Positions 24,111 through 35,870 of a stretch of DNA of 64,000 bases are shown here, piece by piece. The stretch covers positions 13,813,318 to 13,877,317 of the forward strand of contig OY365807.1 of assembly GCA_959347315.1 (NCBI GenBank), written 5' to 3'. This DNA comes from Bimastos eiseni (taxonomy: Eukaryota > Annelida > Clitellata > Crassiclitellata > Lumbricidae). Position 1 is the first letter of the stretch, and the number at the start of each line of letters is the position of its first letter. The notes beneath the pieces are model-generated. The model saw nothing but the letters and a program-made list of their open reading frames with translations, made no database searches and was not told where the DNA came from. The position numbers were made by a program, and so were the translations under genes.

Positions 24111-25437
24111 AACAACTACAAAAATACCGATAGCACCATCAACAATACCGCTCACATAATCGTCATCGCCATCGCTCTCATTATTTTCCTTATCATCGGC
24201 AACTATAACAATTATTTATTCCTTTTCAACTACATCGGCCGCGTCAAAGCATCAATAAAATAATAAACGGCATCGGCAGCAGAGGTATCGACGGTTGCTG
24301 ACGCAGGCCATTTGGCAGCGATGGGTGTGAGAGGAAGATCTGTCCATTCCTTTGGCTCGCTCTCCCCATTCATCCGTCGTCTCCCATTCATTGACTTCCA
24401 TCGTGTTCCACAACCCGTGGCCTCATTGTCTATACCATGATGTGCCCTTTCCGCCCAGAAATTGCAACCTGCAGACAAATCGACCATTCAAGCCGTAACT
24501 CGGTTTCACGCAATCGTCGGTGTCAATTCAAAAGGCGGCATTGAATGCGAGCGTTGACAGCCCCCTATTGGTTGCTCGTTTCAATGGCCACCGCCGCTCG
24601 TTCTGTGGAGTACATTGAGTGGTGTATAGCCGTTCTCTTTCTAATCTGTCGCCTCGACCGGTAAATAACCGCTCGCTCTCTGAAATTTAGATATCAATGG
24701 CGATCCATACATCGCACGTGCAATATAGTACGCTTCCTGTCACAGGAAGGATAAACCGCACGTCGTGCATTGAGACCCGACGAAAATCATACCCCCTGTG
24801 ATGACATTGCAGAACGGCCCTGTTCCTGTATAATTCCTTGCAGCGGTCATTTTAACAGATGAAATAAAAACTAAGCCAAACGTCAAGGTTAGAAGAAGCA
24901 GGCGGGGCAGGAACAGTATAAGGGTGAAGAGGAGAAGAAGGAAGTGAAGGAGAGGAAGGAGGAGGAATCCCTTAGCCAATTCCGAGTGGCAGCAGACACG
25001 ATAGCGCATGAAGTGTGTGTGGTGGTTGGTGCGCTGGACGGCCATCCCAGACGTTGAGTAGACCCTATTCGCATTTTCGTCAGTCTACAAGGGTGTCACA
25101 AGATTCGTGGCGGTGGGAAGAATAGGCGGCATGTAGTATAGGGCGATGACTGGTTAACCGCTTTCATATGCCGAAGCGGAGAAAATGAAGTCACTAACAT
25201 CTCATGGATGTCTCTTATGGCCAATTCAAAGGATTGCCCTATAATTATGATGAACAAATAATAATTATTGGCAATGGTAATGAAATGTGGCGTAGGCGAT
25301 CGTTGCAATTGTCGCATGCGCTCGGTGTCATTTTTTCATTGAGGAACGTGACATGCGATTGTACAAAACGTACGGGACTGTACGGCTGCCATTGTAGTCG
25401 AAATGCGTAGATCAACCATCGCTAAATGAAGCCATAG

Positions 25438-25977
25438 TATCAGCAGCTGCAGCGGTCGACTATAGACCGTCGATACGATCATATACACGCCGCAACCCAT
25501 ACAACTCTGCGGGCACCCGAGCCACGCACTGACCGGGTGGAGGAGGAGGAGGCATCAGCCGGTGGGTCCGGAGTAGTTCGGTCGATTAGTCCGCCTATCA
25601 TCAGTCATGTTGATATGCAAATGAACATTCCGATCCTTATGAAGACCCTCCCACCGACCGTGGTACACGCTCCTCTCGCAGTTAGCGCACCATCCCTCTT
25701 CCCTTCGAGTGTTCGTCGTACACTACACGCTCACAAAGCCGCGTTTCATTACAGCACCGCATCCATCAAACTCAAACATCCGAATGTGGCAAGTTTTAAC
25801 CGCCAGTGGCAGCACAAGCAGCAGCATCAGCAGCAGCCTCAGCAGCAGCCTCAGCAGCAGCATGCGTCTGTAACCGGACATCATCAGCGCCAAAGCATTG
25901 CAAGCGGTGCATCTTCAAGGGAGTCTCGCGGACGTCGACCCCGACTTGAACTGTCGACTGACATCCTGCAAAATTGA
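25438..25977 (+). CDS. Candidate Gln-rich exon within intron 6 (uncertain)
   Basis: The frame is open from just after a TAG at 25435 to TGA at 25975. It contains an acidic VEEEEA, a hydrophobic PPIISHVDMQMNIPILMKTLPP segment split by Met residues, Ser/Pro-rich sequence and a CAG-encoded QQHQQQPQQQPQQQ run. GC is higher than in the flanks. None of the possible acceptors I checked gives the phase 2 needed to follow the transmembrane exon, so it is not simply an alternative tail. It may be part of another transcript or chance. Confidence 0.25.
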   Translation, partial: YQQLQRSTIDRRYDHIHAATHTTLRAPEPRTDRVEEEEASAGGSGVVRSISPPIISHVDMQMNIPILMKTLPPTVVHAPLAVSAPSLFPSSVRRTLHAHKAAFHYSTASIKLKHPNVASFNRQWQHKQQHQQQPQQQPQQQHASVTGHHQRQSIASGASSRESRGRRPRLELSTDILQN

Positions 25978-26389
25978 TTCATCGTTTTGTATGTATGTAT
26001 TATGGATATTTATATAGCGCTTATAAGAACCTGACGATGTCCGCTGCATGGATTAACCATCGCTTGTCTCCGGCTGCCAAAATGCTCATCTATATAATAA
26101 GTATTGCGCTTCATATCTGGACATACCCTCTCCCCGGAACATGTCCCTCGAAATTCCCTCATTGAACATTCCCCGGACATTTGATCACTTACCCAGCACA
26201 AATATTGACGAGAAAGTGCGTTATATTGGTTTTTAAGTAATTGATTATTTATTTTTAATTATTCAAATATCAAGCTAGATTTAATATGTGAGCATAACAA
26301 ATTTTTAAAAGTGTAGTTTGGCTTGGGAAAGTTTATGCTTCAAGCACACTCAATTTGTAATAGATGCTGGATTCACATAGAAGTGCAAC

Positions 26390-26830
26390 GTTAAAGCAAG
26401 CTATTGTAGATTAATTAACAGAATTCCGCCTTAAGTGGAAGTTGATTGATGCAAAGCATTCTTCTTTTAAATTCAAGCTCGAGTGATGACGAACTTTTTT
26501 GCTCAAGTGGAAGCCGATTGATGAACAGAATCTAACATAAATGGAAGCTGGATTGGCGACAGAATTATTGCTCGTTCCTTGAACGACGAGCTACATAATT
26601 ATGTTTCCCAATACATTATAATACACGTTCGTATGCATGGTTAAATAGAAAATGGATTAAATGAAAAGAATTCTTCCTTAAATGTGAGTTGGATTGATGC
26701 AAAGCATTCCTTATTAATCCTATAGTGACCAGCTCCACTTGTGAAAAGAATTATGCCTGAATGCAGTAAATCGAAACTGGATATATGAAAATAATTCTTG
26801 CTTGAAAATAAAATTCCGCGATCGGATGTT
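26390..26830 (+). repeat. Diverged ~40-bp repeat in intron 6
   Basis: Variants of AAGTGGAAGTTGATTGATG-AAAGAATTCTTCCTTAAAT recur about eight times with irregular spacing. No coding content seen. Confidence 0.4.
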
Positions 26831-28662
26831 GTCTCATGACGATGCTGACTCTAATCGACCATCACAAGGGTTAGCCTGATCCTAACCGACTCTAACGACG
26901 CGAATTTCGCTGAAAAATACCGAATCGAGGAGGCAAGAATTTTTTCATCAATCCAACTATTATTTGTACAAAGAATCTAAATCACTAATCCTACTTCTAT
27001 TTTAGCATTATTGTCATCAATACAGCATGCACTTAGAAAGAATTCCCTTCGTCAACCCAATTTCAACCAACAATTCTGCCTCAATTCAGCCTATATTTTC
27101 AGAGGGCTTATAAGCAGCTTCCATTTTAAATTGAGAGCGCATGCTATATGCAATAAAATGACTGTAAGCAAATCTTTTGCAGGTCTAAACTGCGGCGTGT
27201 TCAAAATTGTTATTCCACGGTTTCAACATCGTTTGCTATTCAAATAATTGCTTTTTTTTAAATTGATTGAAATGACTCGGCGACTCTCTCATCAACATGT
27301 ATGCTAGTGAGTGATGACAGAAGAGGAATCTCCTGAGGGAGAGGTCCTAGGGGAAATAATTCAATGAAAATATCGGGAGTGTGAATGTCTGGACTCAGGA
27401 GGTGGAAATGACCAGAGGAAATGTCCTAGACCCATTAAGCTTATAATAGTCAGCAGGTGTGGAGAGCTTGTGGTATCGGAATTTTCCACGACGTCTTACC
27501 CGTAAGTCATGAGGGTGCTTATTTTTTTCCATAGACGCGTTGATCACGTGCTGCAGCTGCCATGCATTGAGCTGTCCGTCTGATTGCTGGATGTGTCTAG
27601 CAGACACGCATAGAATACGTGATGGCCTGATGGGACTGTCAATTTATCAAGTTGGCGCTTGGCACAGGATAACGATGCACTTACTACGCGTTTAGTCGTA
27701 GACTGGACTACAGTTCTAGAACCACCCGAACTGAGCTGCCTACTCACACGACGTGCATTTATCATAGAGAGAGCGAAAGATTTTGTAGTGTTACTCAGTC
27801 ACGTGATCACTGATCAGTTGATACTTTCTTGGGGCGTCTACACCAAGGAACAAAGAACCTTTGGAACAAATGCTCCATTAAAAAATGAGAATATTTCATT
27901 GCGAAATTAGGGAGGGAAGTTAATTTTTTTAAGTATTGCACCATTAAGAATCTTGTTATTATTTGCAGTTGAGCCATTCTGTTCTATTCGACAGTGTCAA
28001 TGTGTGCGACATTAGCTTGGTTCAATTTATTATTCATCCTTGAATAATATTAGACTGTATGTCAGCCGAAAGGGAGAAGTTGTTCCAATGGCCTATAGAG
28101 GATAGATACTTTGAGTAACAATATTTTCGTTGAATGAGTCGTGCATGTAGATTCGTGACTTCAGAGAACAAGAATTTTACGTCGACGGGTGAAGTACTAT
28201 TGTGTCATTGGACTGTGTTTGTGGATTAGTTGATACACCAATTCGCAAAGGACGTGTATCTGTTCTCGAGTTAACACTATTATGCATGTCGGGCTCGATC
28301 GAATGGCAACTTCGGAAATCATCGACGTTAATCTGATCTAATTCGGAATTCCATCCGATCTAATGGGATCTAATGCAACGACTCCTATCGTTAGTCGCTG
28401 CAAATAAAACTGTTATAATGAACTAAAGTCCGTTTCAGAAGCCATGTCAAGTCAACATACAAAGGCGAAGGAGCCCATGGAGTGAGGGTTTACGCTAGCA
28501 AGTTGAAACTACTTGGTTTTAGTTTAGACCTGAATGACAGAAAAGAACCAACAGAAAGTCTTATTCAATGAACAATCCTTCGTTCTACTTTAAATCCCAC
28601 TCTTTCCTTTGAATTCCTGCTTCTTCCTTTTTATTCACATGCACTCCTATCTTCTAAACATT

Positions 28663-28694
<32 letters not shown>

Positions 28695-28726
28695 TAATAA
28701 TAATATTAATGCCTAATTAAATTCAG

Positions 28727-29174
28727 GAAGTGTCGTGATGACGTCGGTAACTGTGCGGAGACCGTTCTGCTTCGACCAACTTCTGACGAGCCTGAGCTGA
28801 AATTGCACCACCACCAGCAGGAGCAACACCACCACGACACGGGCCTCACCACTCCCACCCTACCATCGTCCATCGTCTGCGCTGTTGATGGTCGAACACT
28901 CGCCCTAGGCACGGCGGCCTCGCCTATACCAGGTTTGAAGGGACTGGGTCACGTGCAGGGTCAAGTGCAGGGTCACGTGCAATGCCACCTGGCGAAAACC
29001 GTGTGCAACGGCGTCGACTCTCTAGCGAATGAACATGAAGTCATTGACAACGGAATGAACGGATATAACGGAACCATCCAAAAGATGGGAAAATCAACGC
29101 AGTGGTCAAACAAACTCAGCCACAAGACCAATCACGGAGCAACGGTTTCATCCAACAACGAAACCGACATTTAG
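28727..29174 (+). CDS. Lectin-receptor exon 7: cytoplasmic tail and stop
   Basis: The exon follows AATTCAG in phase 2 and runs in frame to TAG at 29172. It opens RKCRDD, then has a His/Gln-rich stretch (LHHHQQEQHHHD), a repetitive GHVQGQVQGHVQ segment and a polar, Asn-rich end (SSNNETDI). No kinase or adaptor motif stands out. AATAAA occurs at about 29597, a possible polyadenylation signal. Codon use is regular and GC is higher than in the flanks, which supports it being coding. Confidence 0.75.
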
Positions 29175-30531
29175 AAGCTACACCAAGCACTCTGAAATGG
29201 ACCCAGCAAACTCCGGTATTGTAATGGTGGCTATCCTATACCCTTGGTTGTGAGTGGAAAGGGCAAACGTCCGTGGAGCTGTGTGCTGTAAATTGTGTCG
29301 AAATATGTGAAACCTTAAAGATGACCATCGTCGAAAGGAGTGTATCGCTAAATCTAACACAGATTGCCGCCCGCTGCAGACCAATCCAACAATAGTAGGC
29401 CTAACTTTCAATATTATTGTGCTTGCACGAAGAACGCTGGGGCATTCTGGCGAAGAAGTTGAGGAAAGGCAGTATGCTGAGATAGAATTCTCCAGAGAGA
29501 TATATGGCAATGGCTGCCGGAGACTGAGAGTAGTTCCTCAAAAGAAATTCATTGCTGAACCAGATGCTGTGCACGGAAGGATGGAGATGGTTACAAATAA
29601 ATGCCACACAACTGTCCAAATGGGCATAGTGGGCTGAGTGTAATCTGTGGCTGCAAACAATTGTAGACGTTGACAATGGACAGGAAACATGTGGTTTGAA
29701 AACGATTCTATGATTTGAACAGTGCGGATAAGTTTACTCACCCCAGCTCTGATCTTATCTATTGCCAGACAAGCGCTGTGTATATGTGAGCGAAGTTATC
29801 CCCGTAGTATCTGCTGTTTCCAGACACTGATTTGAAGAGTGTGGCCATCTTAAACTAAGCCATTCAGCGATTTAGTTTCTTCTTCTTACTAAAGAGTCAG
29901 ACAACAGATTAAACGATCGGTCGACAAGCAGAGGAACAGACAGAGGCAGACAGACACAGACACAGACACGCTGACAGACAGATGGAGGTTGTTGAACTGC
30001 GTAGACATGGTTTCTTTTGTCTAGATTAGATTTTGTTAATTCCTCATCAACGTTCATCATACTTAGAAATCAAAGAGACAAACGCCTTTTATAGAGCAAC
30101 GTGGATGACTCTTCGCTGATTAGAAAATGTTATATATTCTGACGTCATATAATGTGATATGTCACAGAGTAGGCCTACTGATCTGTCATATACGTATACA
30201 CCTATCTATATAATCTCTCTCTATCTAAGTAATTTATGCAGCGCACTTCAAGATTGCTGTTCAGTGGCGCTTCCGAACTAGACCAGGTATACGCTAATAT
30301 AAGAAAGTCTTCAGAAATTTACAGAAGGAGCTGGACAGGTCCCACGGGAGCGAACACAGGAGGCTACTCCAAACACTGGGACCCACAACTATAGATAAAA
30401 TAATTATATACGGTTGCGCAAGACCAGATCAAACAATTACGAATTCTAAAGGTAAATATGAATGTATACCCTAACGCCTTTTCAATAGCGACGTATAACC
30501 TCGATTCTTCAATGAATCCATGGACTGAGAT
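29175..30531. other. 3' flank and intergenic stretch, no gene seen
   Basis: This is the sequence after the lectin-receptor stop codon. It contains the possible AATAAA at about 29597, a (CAGA)n-like patch near 29935 and otherwise unremarkable A/T-rich DNA. ORFs are short and unconvincing. Confidence 0.4.
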
Positions 30532-31766
30532 TAAGGCTGTCAACGGGTACCCGGGTACCTGCCCGAGGCTGACTACCCGGGTATTGAAATCGGTTTTCAG
30601 GTACCGAAAGTTTCGTAAAAATGCGCGATTGTACCTGAACATATGCCAGAAATATTCCGTTGGTCACATTTGCTTAACCCCCTGGGCAATGAAATCGGTT
30701 CTCGGGTAATGACAATCCGCTAAAAATGCGCCATTTTACCAGAGAGCTGCATGGTCTCGAGACAGTGTCTTGGTCTCGAGACGTCTCGAGACAGTTTCTT
30801 AGTGTCTCGGTCTCGGAAGCCTGCTGTCTCGTCTCGGTCTCGAGGTAGTGTCTCGAATTTTTAGAAACTGTCTTGAAGTGAAAGTCTTGTTCTGTCTCGA
30901 ACAAGCGGTCTCGATAAGTTTCGCGTTAACTGTCTTAAAATTTTGCTCTAGAAACTGAAACCGGAATTTACGAGAAACGGTAATTCTGATCAACGCGCGA
31001 GTTACATGATGCTGAAATGAATTCAATTGTCTTAAAGCAGAAAAATGTCTGAGAGAGAACCTGAAATTGTGAAATTTGCATTTACGCAATTTGAAGTTAG
31101 GCTTATTTACAAACAATAGCTATTGGCTATTAGTCTGTAATTGATGCAAAACCACCATAGCCGAAACGATCGGAACAACCTTTAGTTTCTCAGGGTGAGT
31201 TAGGATACGCGCAAATTTATAATTTCGTTTGATATTTGGTATCGAATTTGCCTCTTTAAAATCGTCTAGAAGATTTAAGACATACTTTCTTTATACTATT
31301 CACAAGACAGGCAGAGGAAGAAATATCGTAAAAGATAAAACTCGGCAATATAAAATCTGTTCTTGGGAATTGATACAATATACATTATAATTAAGTTTCA
31401 AATTGAAATTACAAATGGACCTTATTCCCGAAAACTGATACATTAGTATTTTACAGCCTTTTATATGAGATCACTTGTTTTTTACTGTCTCGAACTGTCT
31501 TGAACCTAGTGTCTCGGTCTCGATACCTCACTGTCTCGGTCTCGCCTTGGTCTTGAAGTTTGAGGTCTTGCATACAGCACTGGATTTTACCCCAACATAT
31601 GCCAGAAATATTCCGATGATCATATTGGCTGACGGCCCGGGCAATGAAATAGATTCTCGGGTGCTCGACCGTAAATGTGCAATTCCTTGCATTTCCTAAC
31701 ACAATATCCACGCGGTCGGGTACCTGGGTACCCGGGTCGTGATTTCAACATTTTTTGACAGCCTTA
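30532..31766. mobile_element. hAT-like MITE (TAAGGCTGTCAA ends) interrupted by a second MITE
   Basis: Both ends carry TAAGGCTGTCAA in inverted orientation, followed by CGGGTACCCGGGTACC-type palindromic sequence. Flanks are ACTGAGAT (30524-30531) and GCTGAGAT (31767-31774), an 8-bp duplication with one mismatch. Internally it has about 110-bp direct repeats sharing AACATATGCCAGAAATATTCCG and GGGCAATGAAAT. Without the nested element it would be about 390 bp. Non-coding. Confidence 0.8.
30740..31582. mobile_element. Nested hAT-like MITE with GTCTCGAGAC-rich ends
   Basis: It starts CAGAGAGCTGCATGGTCTCG and ends with the complement of CAGTGCTGTATGCAAGAC. The ends are similar apart from a 2-base indel. 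Flanks are CATTTTAC (30732-30739) and GATTTTAC (31583-31590). Sub-ends are packed with GTCTCG and its palindrome GTCTCGAGAC. The insertion splits one internal repeat of the outer element, so it is the younger of the two. 843 bp, no ORF of note. Confidence 0.75.
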
Positions 31767-31774
31767 GCTGAGAT

Positions 31775-32881
31775 TCCGCCGCTGCCCCTTTAAATAGTAC
31801 CCTTGAACAGCACCCTAACTCCAAACGCATTTAAGGCCCACTGCATGAACTGACAGAACTGTGCTATAGCCGAGAATTAAAATCCATAAAAAATATAGCC
31901 TCGATAGGTAGTATGCGAATCTGACACTTCTTGCTAGACCTAACGAAGCCAACTACACGAGACACTGTGTACAGCCAACAGCAAACAGTTACAGCACTGG
32001 TAAATTGGTCGTCTACTTCATCGGTCGGTTCATCCACCCCAACACTGATGACATCGACTTAAATACATCGCCTAGGAATATATCTAGACATTTAAATGGT
32101 TATATTCGTCAAACATTCCATCAATTATTGCAGCAGTTCAATAGTTCTGAGAGTTAGTATAAATACGTCTCTATGCTAGCTGAAATTTATGTTGCAGACT
32201 GTTCTATACCGAAATATAACGGTAAAACGAGCATTCCGCATAAAACGCTCATGTTCCGGATATGTATATAACACCATATAGCCTAATCATGTAATTGAAC
32301 TTTAGTATAGCACCATTTGCACCTATCAGCAAAACTCATCGCTAGCTTAGATGAAACTAAAGAGTTGGAATGGAGTGCGAAGTTATTCCACAGCTGAACA
32401 TTCGAGTTGGGTGGCTTGAAACCGTAGGGTTGAACTTCAAGACTTGAATATTAGCCTGCAAATGGAAGTCGCAACTATCTCAGAATGCAACGATTCATAA
32501 AAGAATATGGTTAAAAAGTCCTAAATGGTAATTGTAATGACCAGTATGTGTCCGATTTGTCGGGGGTGTCAGAGAATTGGATTCTCCAGCTTTTGTTACA
32601 AGGGCGTTCATATAGCGTGGAATTCTTCGGTTTCCCAGGGATTCTCATCAGTCCTGTTTTTCTTTTGACAAATCGGATCTTGGTAAGGATCTAATATGGT
32701 AACGAAATATTATAGGGTAAGAAGTAAGGACCAATGTTGCAGAGGGAATACATCATAAGGACCTTGCGATAAGAACGTAATAACCATTAGACGGACCAAT
32801 ATGGAAAGGACCTCACATGATAATGGTCTACAAAGTACGGACCACGTGACGGGCCAACGTGGTGGGTGAGGGCATTGCGTT
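31775..32881. other. Intergenic, downstream of the transporter gene
   Basis: A/T-rich DNA with no supported exon. It is the 3' side of the - strand transporter; no clear polyadenylation signal was identified. Confidence 0.4.
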
Positions 32882-34413
32882 TCATACGTACGTCGACAGG
32901 GGCTTTCTCACGGGTCTTTTCTTCTGCCTCGACCCTGGAGCTCCGAGTTTCATGAGTACAGGAATAAATAGGAGTATGGACAGACTGGATAGAGCAGCAA
33001 CGAGGAACATTAGCGTAGAGCTACCAAAATAGCTGATGAGAAACCCTGCCAGCCAGCAACAGATGGCCCAGCCGAGACCGGCTGAACAGTAGGCAAGCGC
33101 AATCGACTTAGGAGTGGCAACGAGGAATACGTTGGCCCAGGTGAAACCACCTGGAATGAATGGACCGAGGAATCCACCGAACAGGGACACGAAGAGCCAG
33201 AGGATGCTCGTGTACTTGTCCGCATAGGCCGAAAGGACGGCGCTCGAGAGGACGTTGATGGTGAGGAAGACGATGAGGAGGACACCTGCCGATAGGAAGC
33301 GAGACAGGGACGCTGCCAGGACCCGACCAAGGATGAAGGATGCCCAGAAGACGGACAGCAGCTGTACCGTGACATCGATGTCCAAGGCCTCATCAGCAGC
33401 AGATTCCAGGCGTTGCTGCTGCTGTTGCTGTAAAGCGCTGTTACTGGATGCGTAGACTGATAGGAACATCCCGAGCGATGCTTCCAGTCCGAATGGAAAT
33501 ACAAAGCACACGTAAAGGAACATGAGAATCGGAACATCGAATGTCTGGTCGCCCTGGAACCACGGAACATTCTCTGTCGTCTTTTCCGTCTTCGGACGAT
33601 TGCGTCTCGGCGCTCCTTTGTAGTTGTGCTGTTGTTCCACACTGTCAGCATTTCGGCCTCCTCGCTTTCGTTCTGTCGTTCTTAACTCCTGACCTGGCGC
33701 ATTCACAAAGGCACTGTTAAGAAATCCATTTTTATCCTGAGAGTAGTCGTTCTTCTTCGACTCTGCGACGTTCTTGTTGACATCCGGTTGTCCATTTCCG
33801 GTTGTTCCTCTGACCTTGTCTCCGTCTATCTGTGTGTCCGTCTGCTTCTCATTCAGAGTCTCTTCGTATAGGTTCTCGTTCCTCTGTTCAGACTCTGGCA
33901 TCTCCCGTCGCTTGAGATGCCGATTGCGGTTCCTCTGTTTCAGCAACCGCTTCCTTCTCATACTGTTTCGCCAACGAACTGACTGGATTATCTGGAGAAT
34001 GGAATTGGAGAGGAAGAATAGCGACAGAAGGAGGCAGATGATTGCAAATGGAACCTGCAAAAGATGGAGACCAACGCTGGTTCTGCCTGCTGAGGCTGGT
34101 GATGCTGAAGTGGTTGGGGAAGATTGTTGTGATACGCCTGATGAAAGCAGCATCTCCATCATTTCACCAGCATCTGGAGTCGTGTTACCCGCATTCGCTT
34201 GCGTCATCTGAACTACGAGAGATGGTAAGCCCACTTGATGAGCACTGGGGCTTGAGGAAAGCATCCGACCTTCGACCTGGAAGAAATACTGAGCGAATGG
34301 ATTGGCCAGGTGGACAGCACTGAAACAGCCGATGGAATAGGCAGTATGCAGGATGTGAACCCAGATGGCTACCCTGCTTTCCTGCCACATCTCAACCACT
34401 ATGCTCAAACCAC
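32882..34413 (-). CDS. MFS transporter exon 6: helices 4-12 and stop
   Basis: The acceptor TTTGGTTTCAG lies just above 34413; phase 1 joins exon 5 so that IFVG runs into GGLSIVVEMW. It encodes the end of helix 4, helix 5, a Ser/Thr-rich extracellular-side loop, helix 6 (FAIICLLLSLFFLSN), a basic and polar central loop with KKND, ERKRGG and RNRPKTEK, then helices 7-12. Typical MFS small-residue pairs appear in helices 8 and 10-11 (WASFILGR, GLGWAICCW). The protein ends RKPLSTYV. A Gln run (LQQQQQQRL) sits in the loop after helix 7. Confidence 0.85.
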
Positions 34414-34825
34414 CTGAAACCAAATCACAAAGTAATTGTAGATTTGCAAATTCATATGTTCGACACGTGAGTTATATATACATATAGGTCCACGTATTTA
34501 AAAATGAAATAACTAGCAATTTAAAAACTATATCATGCTTAATATTAAACTGAAATGAGAATGGTCTTAGAGAAAAATATTAGCAGAAAACAGGATCATG
34601 GCGAGGGTACATAAGAAGGCAGCGTTAATAATGGAAAATGGACCAATGAATTAATTGGCAAACTGATACACCTAACACACTTTGTGCAATGCTTTTGCTC
34701 CTTCCAATCATAACGAGGGCTAACTGCTGCCGATTCTAGAATCTTCAATGTTCGAGGTTTTATAATTAAAACAAAGGTATTGTGGCTACTTTGCGTAAAT
34801 AAACAAATCAACGTTTCGTATTTAC

Positions 34826-35099
34826 CGACAAATATTGCTCCTCGGGCGACGGCGCACAAAAAAGCCGTCAGTTGGTAGTATGGGAAACTGTAAGTGCATG
34901 GATAGCAGGCCATCAACACCATGGCAACCGCAAGAGCAGAATCAGCGTGACGTCGACAGCACGCAGCGCCACCTAGCAACGCACCAAGTACAATGCCAAG
35001 GCCGTCTGTTGCCAGGACCCTCGACAGAAGTTCCTCGCTGACATGGAAGCAATCCGACCAGTACTTCATCGTCGGTCCAGGCAACTCAGCAATGATGCC
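34826..35099 (-). CDS. MFS transporter exon 5: helices 1-4
   Basis: The acceptor GCTGTTCTGCAG gives phase 0, so exon 4 AWLLA joins GIIAELPGPTM, completing helix 1. Next come ELLSRVLATDGLGIVLGALLGG (split here as helix 2), helix 3 with MVLMACYPCTY and helix 4 starting AFLCAVARGAIFVG. The donor is GTCG|GTAAAT at 34825. An upstream TCAG at 35125 would give phase 2 and not fit exon 4, so the shorter exon is preferred. Confidence 0.8.
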
Positions 35100-35694
35100 C
35101 TGCAGAACAGCAGCCAGAACTATACTGAGTATCGATCCTCAATCCTATTCCTCCTATTCCTAATCAAAATCACCACCACCATCACCACCACCATCACCAC
35201 TACCGTCGTCAGCAACATTTCCATTGGATCTTGGCAAATTGATTTTATTTTATCAAGAGTCCCAAATACTGAATTTCTCTTTGTTAATAAGCTTTTACAT
35301 TACTTTCAGAAACTTTGGAAAGTGTGATTTGGATATTGAAGTTCATTGCACTAATATTACAGTGTGCTACATATACTGCACTACAAAGGATCAAGGGTCA
35401 TTAAAGGTTTCATTATATTTAACTAAACTAAACTGGACAACAAACGGAAGCACTATCTGCGAGTTAGTTCAACTGTTCACAACAGTACCTTTACGTCAAA
35501 GTTAATCATGTTTATCCGGTCATGAACCAAAGAGACCAGTTGTTGTGTCCTAATTAACTGCTACATAGTTTTCTGTTTCCAAATTCCTAGACAACACAAA
35601 TTCCAATTGTGCTAATTAACGCACCTCGTTCTTCTGTAGACATTTCGAATTTTCTCAGCCGAATTGTAAGTCAAATTAATTCAGCATTTCACCT

Positions 35695-35724
35695 CTCTCT
35701 CTCTCTCTCTGTCTCTCCCTGTCA

Positions 35725-35756
<32 letters not shown>

Positions 35757-35870
35757 CTTTGTCCCTCTTTCTCTTTCTGTGTCTGTCTGTCTGTCTGTAT
35801 CTCACTTTCCCTCTCTCTGTCTATTTGTTTCCCCATTTGTCTTTCTTTGACTTTCAGTGTCTGTCTATCT
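35695..35870 (+). repeat. (CT)n/(TGTC)n pyrimidine-rich microsatellite
   Basis: CTCTCT runs, a short TATATA patch and TGTCTGTCTG units. Lies in intron 4 of the transporter gene; complementary purine tracts (GACAGA) recur at 36590-36860. Confidence 0.85.

Larger units (their letters stand above)
5554..29174 (+). other. Gene: SUEL lectin-CUB type I transmembrane protein (7 exons)
   Basis: Exons 5554-5644, 11444-11770, 13130-13561, 14839-15015, 19973-20125, 23690-23768 and 28727-29174 join to 1707 nt, that is 568 codons plus stop, with compatible phases throughout: phase 1 at the first five junctions and phase 2 at the last. Predicted order: signal peptide (about 1-29), Cys-rich leader, SUEL/galactose-binding lectin domain (about 50-139), CUB-like domain (140-283), four-Cys module (284-342), Pro/Gln-containing stalk (343-393), membrane helix (about 394-417) and a 150-residue cytoplasmic tail. 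The role is probably cell-surface carbohydrate or ligand recognition. Uniform phase-1 extracellular introns are typical of shuffled modular receptors. No gene symbol is assigned because I do not recognise a specific orthologue. The introns carry minisatellites, a LINE fragment and a hAT MITE. Exon 1 and its acceptor are the least certain parts. Confidence 0.8.

Noticed and set aside
33010..33651. 213-residue - strand ORF overlapping the transporter
   Set aside because: It is an out-of-frame shadow of the transporter's terminal exon, rich in Ser and Arg and without domain features.
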